Origin: Ruminococcus sp.
GTDB lineage: Bacteria; Bacillota; Clostridia; Oscillospirales; Ruminococcaceae
Reading direction: 5' to 3'
Assembly: GCA_017544125.1 (NCBI GenBank)
Contig: JAFYET010000100.1
Span: 1-6,328 of the forward strand
Length of the DNA: 6,328 nt
Positions 4,496-6,328 of the stretch are shown in pieces. The position numbers and the translations under genes were made by a program. The stretch's first letter is position 1. Each line of letters opens with the position of its first letter. Below the pieces are notes generated by a model that saw only the letters and a list, made by a program, of their open reading frames with translations, did not search any database and was not told the DNA's origin.

Positions 4496-6328
4496 TTGAG
4501 TTTTAAGGCTAAAGCGGCGGCGGCTCTGGCAGCTGCTGTGATGTGCGTTTCTGTGGGTGCTGTGGGGGCTTCCCGTGTGGGGGTCGGTATCACCGTGCAG
4601 GCATCGCAGAGTGCAGGGGAGATACGGCAGATCTCCGATGTGCAGAGCGATTGGATAGGCAATATATTCTACACAGGGCAGGCGATAGAGCCGCAGCTCA
4701 CGCTGCATGATTACAGCAAAGGCTATGTGCTTGTAAAGGGCACAGATTACAGCGTCAGGTTTGAAAACAACGTAAACGCAGGCAAGGCGAAAGCCATAGT
4801 CACGGGAACGGGGCTTTATCAGGGCGAAAAGACCTTTGAGTTTGACATAAACAAGCGCCCCTTCTATCAGGACACGACCGTCACTGTGGAAAAAGCATCA
4901 TACGGCTATACGGGGTCTGCGATAACCCCCGCAGTCAAGGTAGTATCGGGCGGGCGCACGCTCACCAAGGGCACCGACTACACGGTAAGCTATCAGGACA
5001 ATGTGAATATAGGCACAGGGCGTGTAACCGTTAAGGGCATAGGCAACTGTGAGGGCGAGCTTCAGGCGACCTTTACTATCACGCAGGGGAGCATAGCTGC
5101 AAATAACATCACCCTCTCGGCTGCGAGCTACCCATTTACGGGCGGGGCAGTAGTGCCGTCGCTCACGGTAAAGGTGGGCGGCAAGACTCTTGTTAAGAAC
5201 ACCGACTATACCGTTTCCTGCAAGAACAACACAAAGGCAGGCACGGCTACCGTTACGGTAACAGGCACCGGGGCTTACAAGGGCAGCGCTTCAAAGAGCT
5301 TTACTATAACAAAGAAGAGCATATCGTCGCTCAAACCAGCGGCTGCTGCGGCTAAATATGCCTACACAGGCAAGGCTATCACCCCAGATGTGGTGATAAA
5401 AAACGGCAGCACCAAGCTCAAAAAAGGTACAGATTACACACTCAGCTACAAGGCTAACAAGGCGATAGGCAAGGCGACTGTTACCGTTAAGGGCAAGGGC
5501 AATTACACGGGCAGCACCAAGTGTTCATTCCAGATAGTGCCTAAAAAGGTGACGGGCGTTAAGGCGGCAGCTACCTCAAAGACAGCAGGCAAGCTCAGCT
5601 GGACAAAGACGGGCAATGCAAGCGGTTACAGGGTGTATCTGTATAACACAAAGACCAAGAAGTATGAAAAGCTGAAGACCATATCTTCAAACGCCACCGT
5701 AAGCTACAAGCTCACAGGCTTAAAGGCGGGCGGCAGCTACAAATACAAGGTAAGAGCCTACAAAAAGGTAAAGGGCGTTACCTACTGGGGCACACCCTCG
5801 GCGGCGGTGACACTTAAGCTGGCAGCAAAGGGCACGCCCGTGGCACAGCACGGCAGGCTCAAAGTCAGCGGCGCTAACATCGTTGACTCGAAGGGCAAGA
5901 AATTCCAGATGATAGGTATGTCTACCCACGGGCTTATGTGGGAGGATTTCTCAAACATCACCTCAAAGGCATCGCTAAAGGTGCTGAGAGATGACTGGGG
6001 AGTAAACACCATAAGGCTTGCGATGTACACCGAGGAATACGGCGGCTACACAACGGGCTCGGGCTTCAAGTCACAGGCAAAGCAGAAGGTCATCGACGGT
6101 GTAAAGAATGCCACAGACCTTGGAATGTATGTTATAATCGACTGGCACATCTTAAAGGACGGCAACCCCCAGACCCACCAGAGCGAGGCGGTAGCGTTCT
6201 TTACAGAAATGGCAAAGAAATACAAGGGGCAGAACAACGTCATCTACGAGATATGCAACGAGCCTAACGGCGGCGTTACATGGTCACGAAACATCAAGCC
6301 CTACTGCCAGGCGGTAGTCAATGCTATC
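4496..6328 (+). CDS. Exported GH5 endo-beta-1,4-glucanase with Ig-like and FnIII modules (3' partial)
   Basis: The frame is open to the window end (611 residues visible). I prefer the TTG at 4496 because GGAGG (4483-4487) is 8 bases upstream; the in-frame ATG at 4490 is only 2 bases from it. Residues 1-36 are a signal peptide (MSFKAK, Ala-rich core, cleavage likely after VQA). Four Ig-like modules follow (about 43-122, 123-200, 201-276, 277-352), then an FnIII module (about 353-446, with SGYRVYLYN and YKYKVRAYKK strands), then the catalytic domain from about 452. GH5 hallmarks are MSTHGLMW (His478), GVNTIRLAMY (Arg507), IIDWHIL (His551) and YEICNEPNG, where Glu589 in NEP is the acid/base. The spacing and wording fit GH5 subfamily 2, which cleaves internal beta-1,4-glucan bonds in cellulose or related glucans. 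The nucleophile Glu and any C-terminal binding module, dockerin or anchor lie beyond the window. The final substrate is inferred, not shown. Confidence 0.92.
   Translation, partial: MSFKAKAAAALAAAVMCVSVGAVGASRVGVGITVQASQSAGEIRQISDVQSDWIGNIFYTGQAIEPQLTLHDYSKGYVLVKGTDYSVRFENNVNAGKAKAIVTGTGLYQGEKTFEFDINKRPFYQDTTVTVEKASYGYTGSAITPAVKVVSGGRTLTKGTDYTVSYQDNVNIGTGRVTVKGIGNCEGELQATFTITQGSIAANNITLSAASYPFTGGAVVPSLTVKVGGKTLVKNTDYTVSCKNNTKAGTATVTVTGTGAYKGSASKSFTITKKSISSLKPAAAAAKYAYTGKAITPDVVIKNGSTKLKKGTDYTLSYKANKAIGKATVTVKGKGNYTGSTKCSFQIVPKKVTGVKAAATSKTAGKLSWTKTGNASGYRVYLYNTKTKKYEKLKTISSNATVSYKLTGLKAGGSYKYKVRAYKKVKGVTYWGTPSAAVTLKLAAKGTPVAQHGRLKVSGANIVDSKGKKFQMIGMSTHGLMWEDFSNITSKASLKVLRDDWGVNTIRLAMYTEEYGGYTTGSGFKSQAKQKVIDGVKNATDLGMYVIIDWHILKDGNPQTHQSEAVAFFTEMAKKYKGQNNVIYEICNEPNGGVTWSRNIKPYCQAVVNAI
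4622..5551 (+). repeat. Four tandem Ig-like modules of about 76-80 residues in the glucanase
   Basis: Each module carries a Y-x-[YF]-T-G-x-[AV]-[IV]-x-P strand, then K-[GN]-T-D-Y-[TS]-[VL]-[SR], then an N-x-x-x-G turn, a VTVxGxG strand, and an FxI end strand (TDY at residues 83-85, 160-162, 236-238, 312-314). Such bacterial Ig-like modules are common in surface and secreted proteins of Clostridia and usually act as spacers or adhesion modules. Module 1 is the most divergent, and module 2 has NCEGE where the others have a Y-x-G turn. They lie between the signal peptide and the FnIII module. Confidence 0.8.

Overview
The window looks like a chromosomal segment from a fibre-degrading gut or rumen Firmicute, most likely a Ruminococcus-type member of the Oscillospiraceae/Clostridia. 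This is an inference from four things: low-GC intergenic DNA with clean sigma-A type -35/-10 boxes, strong GGAGG ribosome sites, a secreted family 5 glycoside hydrolase of the endoglucanase kind, and a surface protein ending in an NPKTG sorting signal. Species assignment is not possible from the sequence alone.

Layout. Positions 1-498 (+) hold the C-terminal half of a SpoIIE/RsbU-type PP2C serine phosphatase that is cut by the window start. A bidirectional intrinsic terminator (about 499-546) separates it from a convergent minus-strand gene (562-1320). That gene encodes a 252-residue protein of unknown function with a tryptophan-containing, HTH-like C-terminus. The divergent intergenic region (1321-1616) has a near-consensus promoter on each strand and a nested inverted repeat between them. 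Positions 1617-4019 (+) encode an 800-residue exported SGNH/GDSL hydrolase. Its catalytic fold is interrupted by about 350 residues built from 20-residue helical repeats, part of which is a larger internal duplication, and it ends in a cell-wall sorting signal. A terminator follows at 4048-4083. The 476-base gap 4020-4495 has a strong promoter (4126-4154) and then an apparently structured stretch with several inverted and direct repeats. From 4496 to the window end (+) is an exported GH5 (subfamily-2-like) glucanase. It has four tandem Ig-like modules and an FnIII module in front of the catalytic domain, and it is truncated just after the NEP catalytic motif.

How the parts relate. The SGNH hydrolase and the GH5 enzyme are both exported, lie in the same orientation and may both act on plant polysaccharide (deacylation and beta-1,4-glucan cleavage). 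Each has its own promoter, with a terminator between them, so they are probably separate transcription units. The phosphatase and the minus-strand gene have no evident link to them. The least explained parts are the repeat insertion inside the SGNH enzyme and the 4161-4489 leader-like region before the glucanase.
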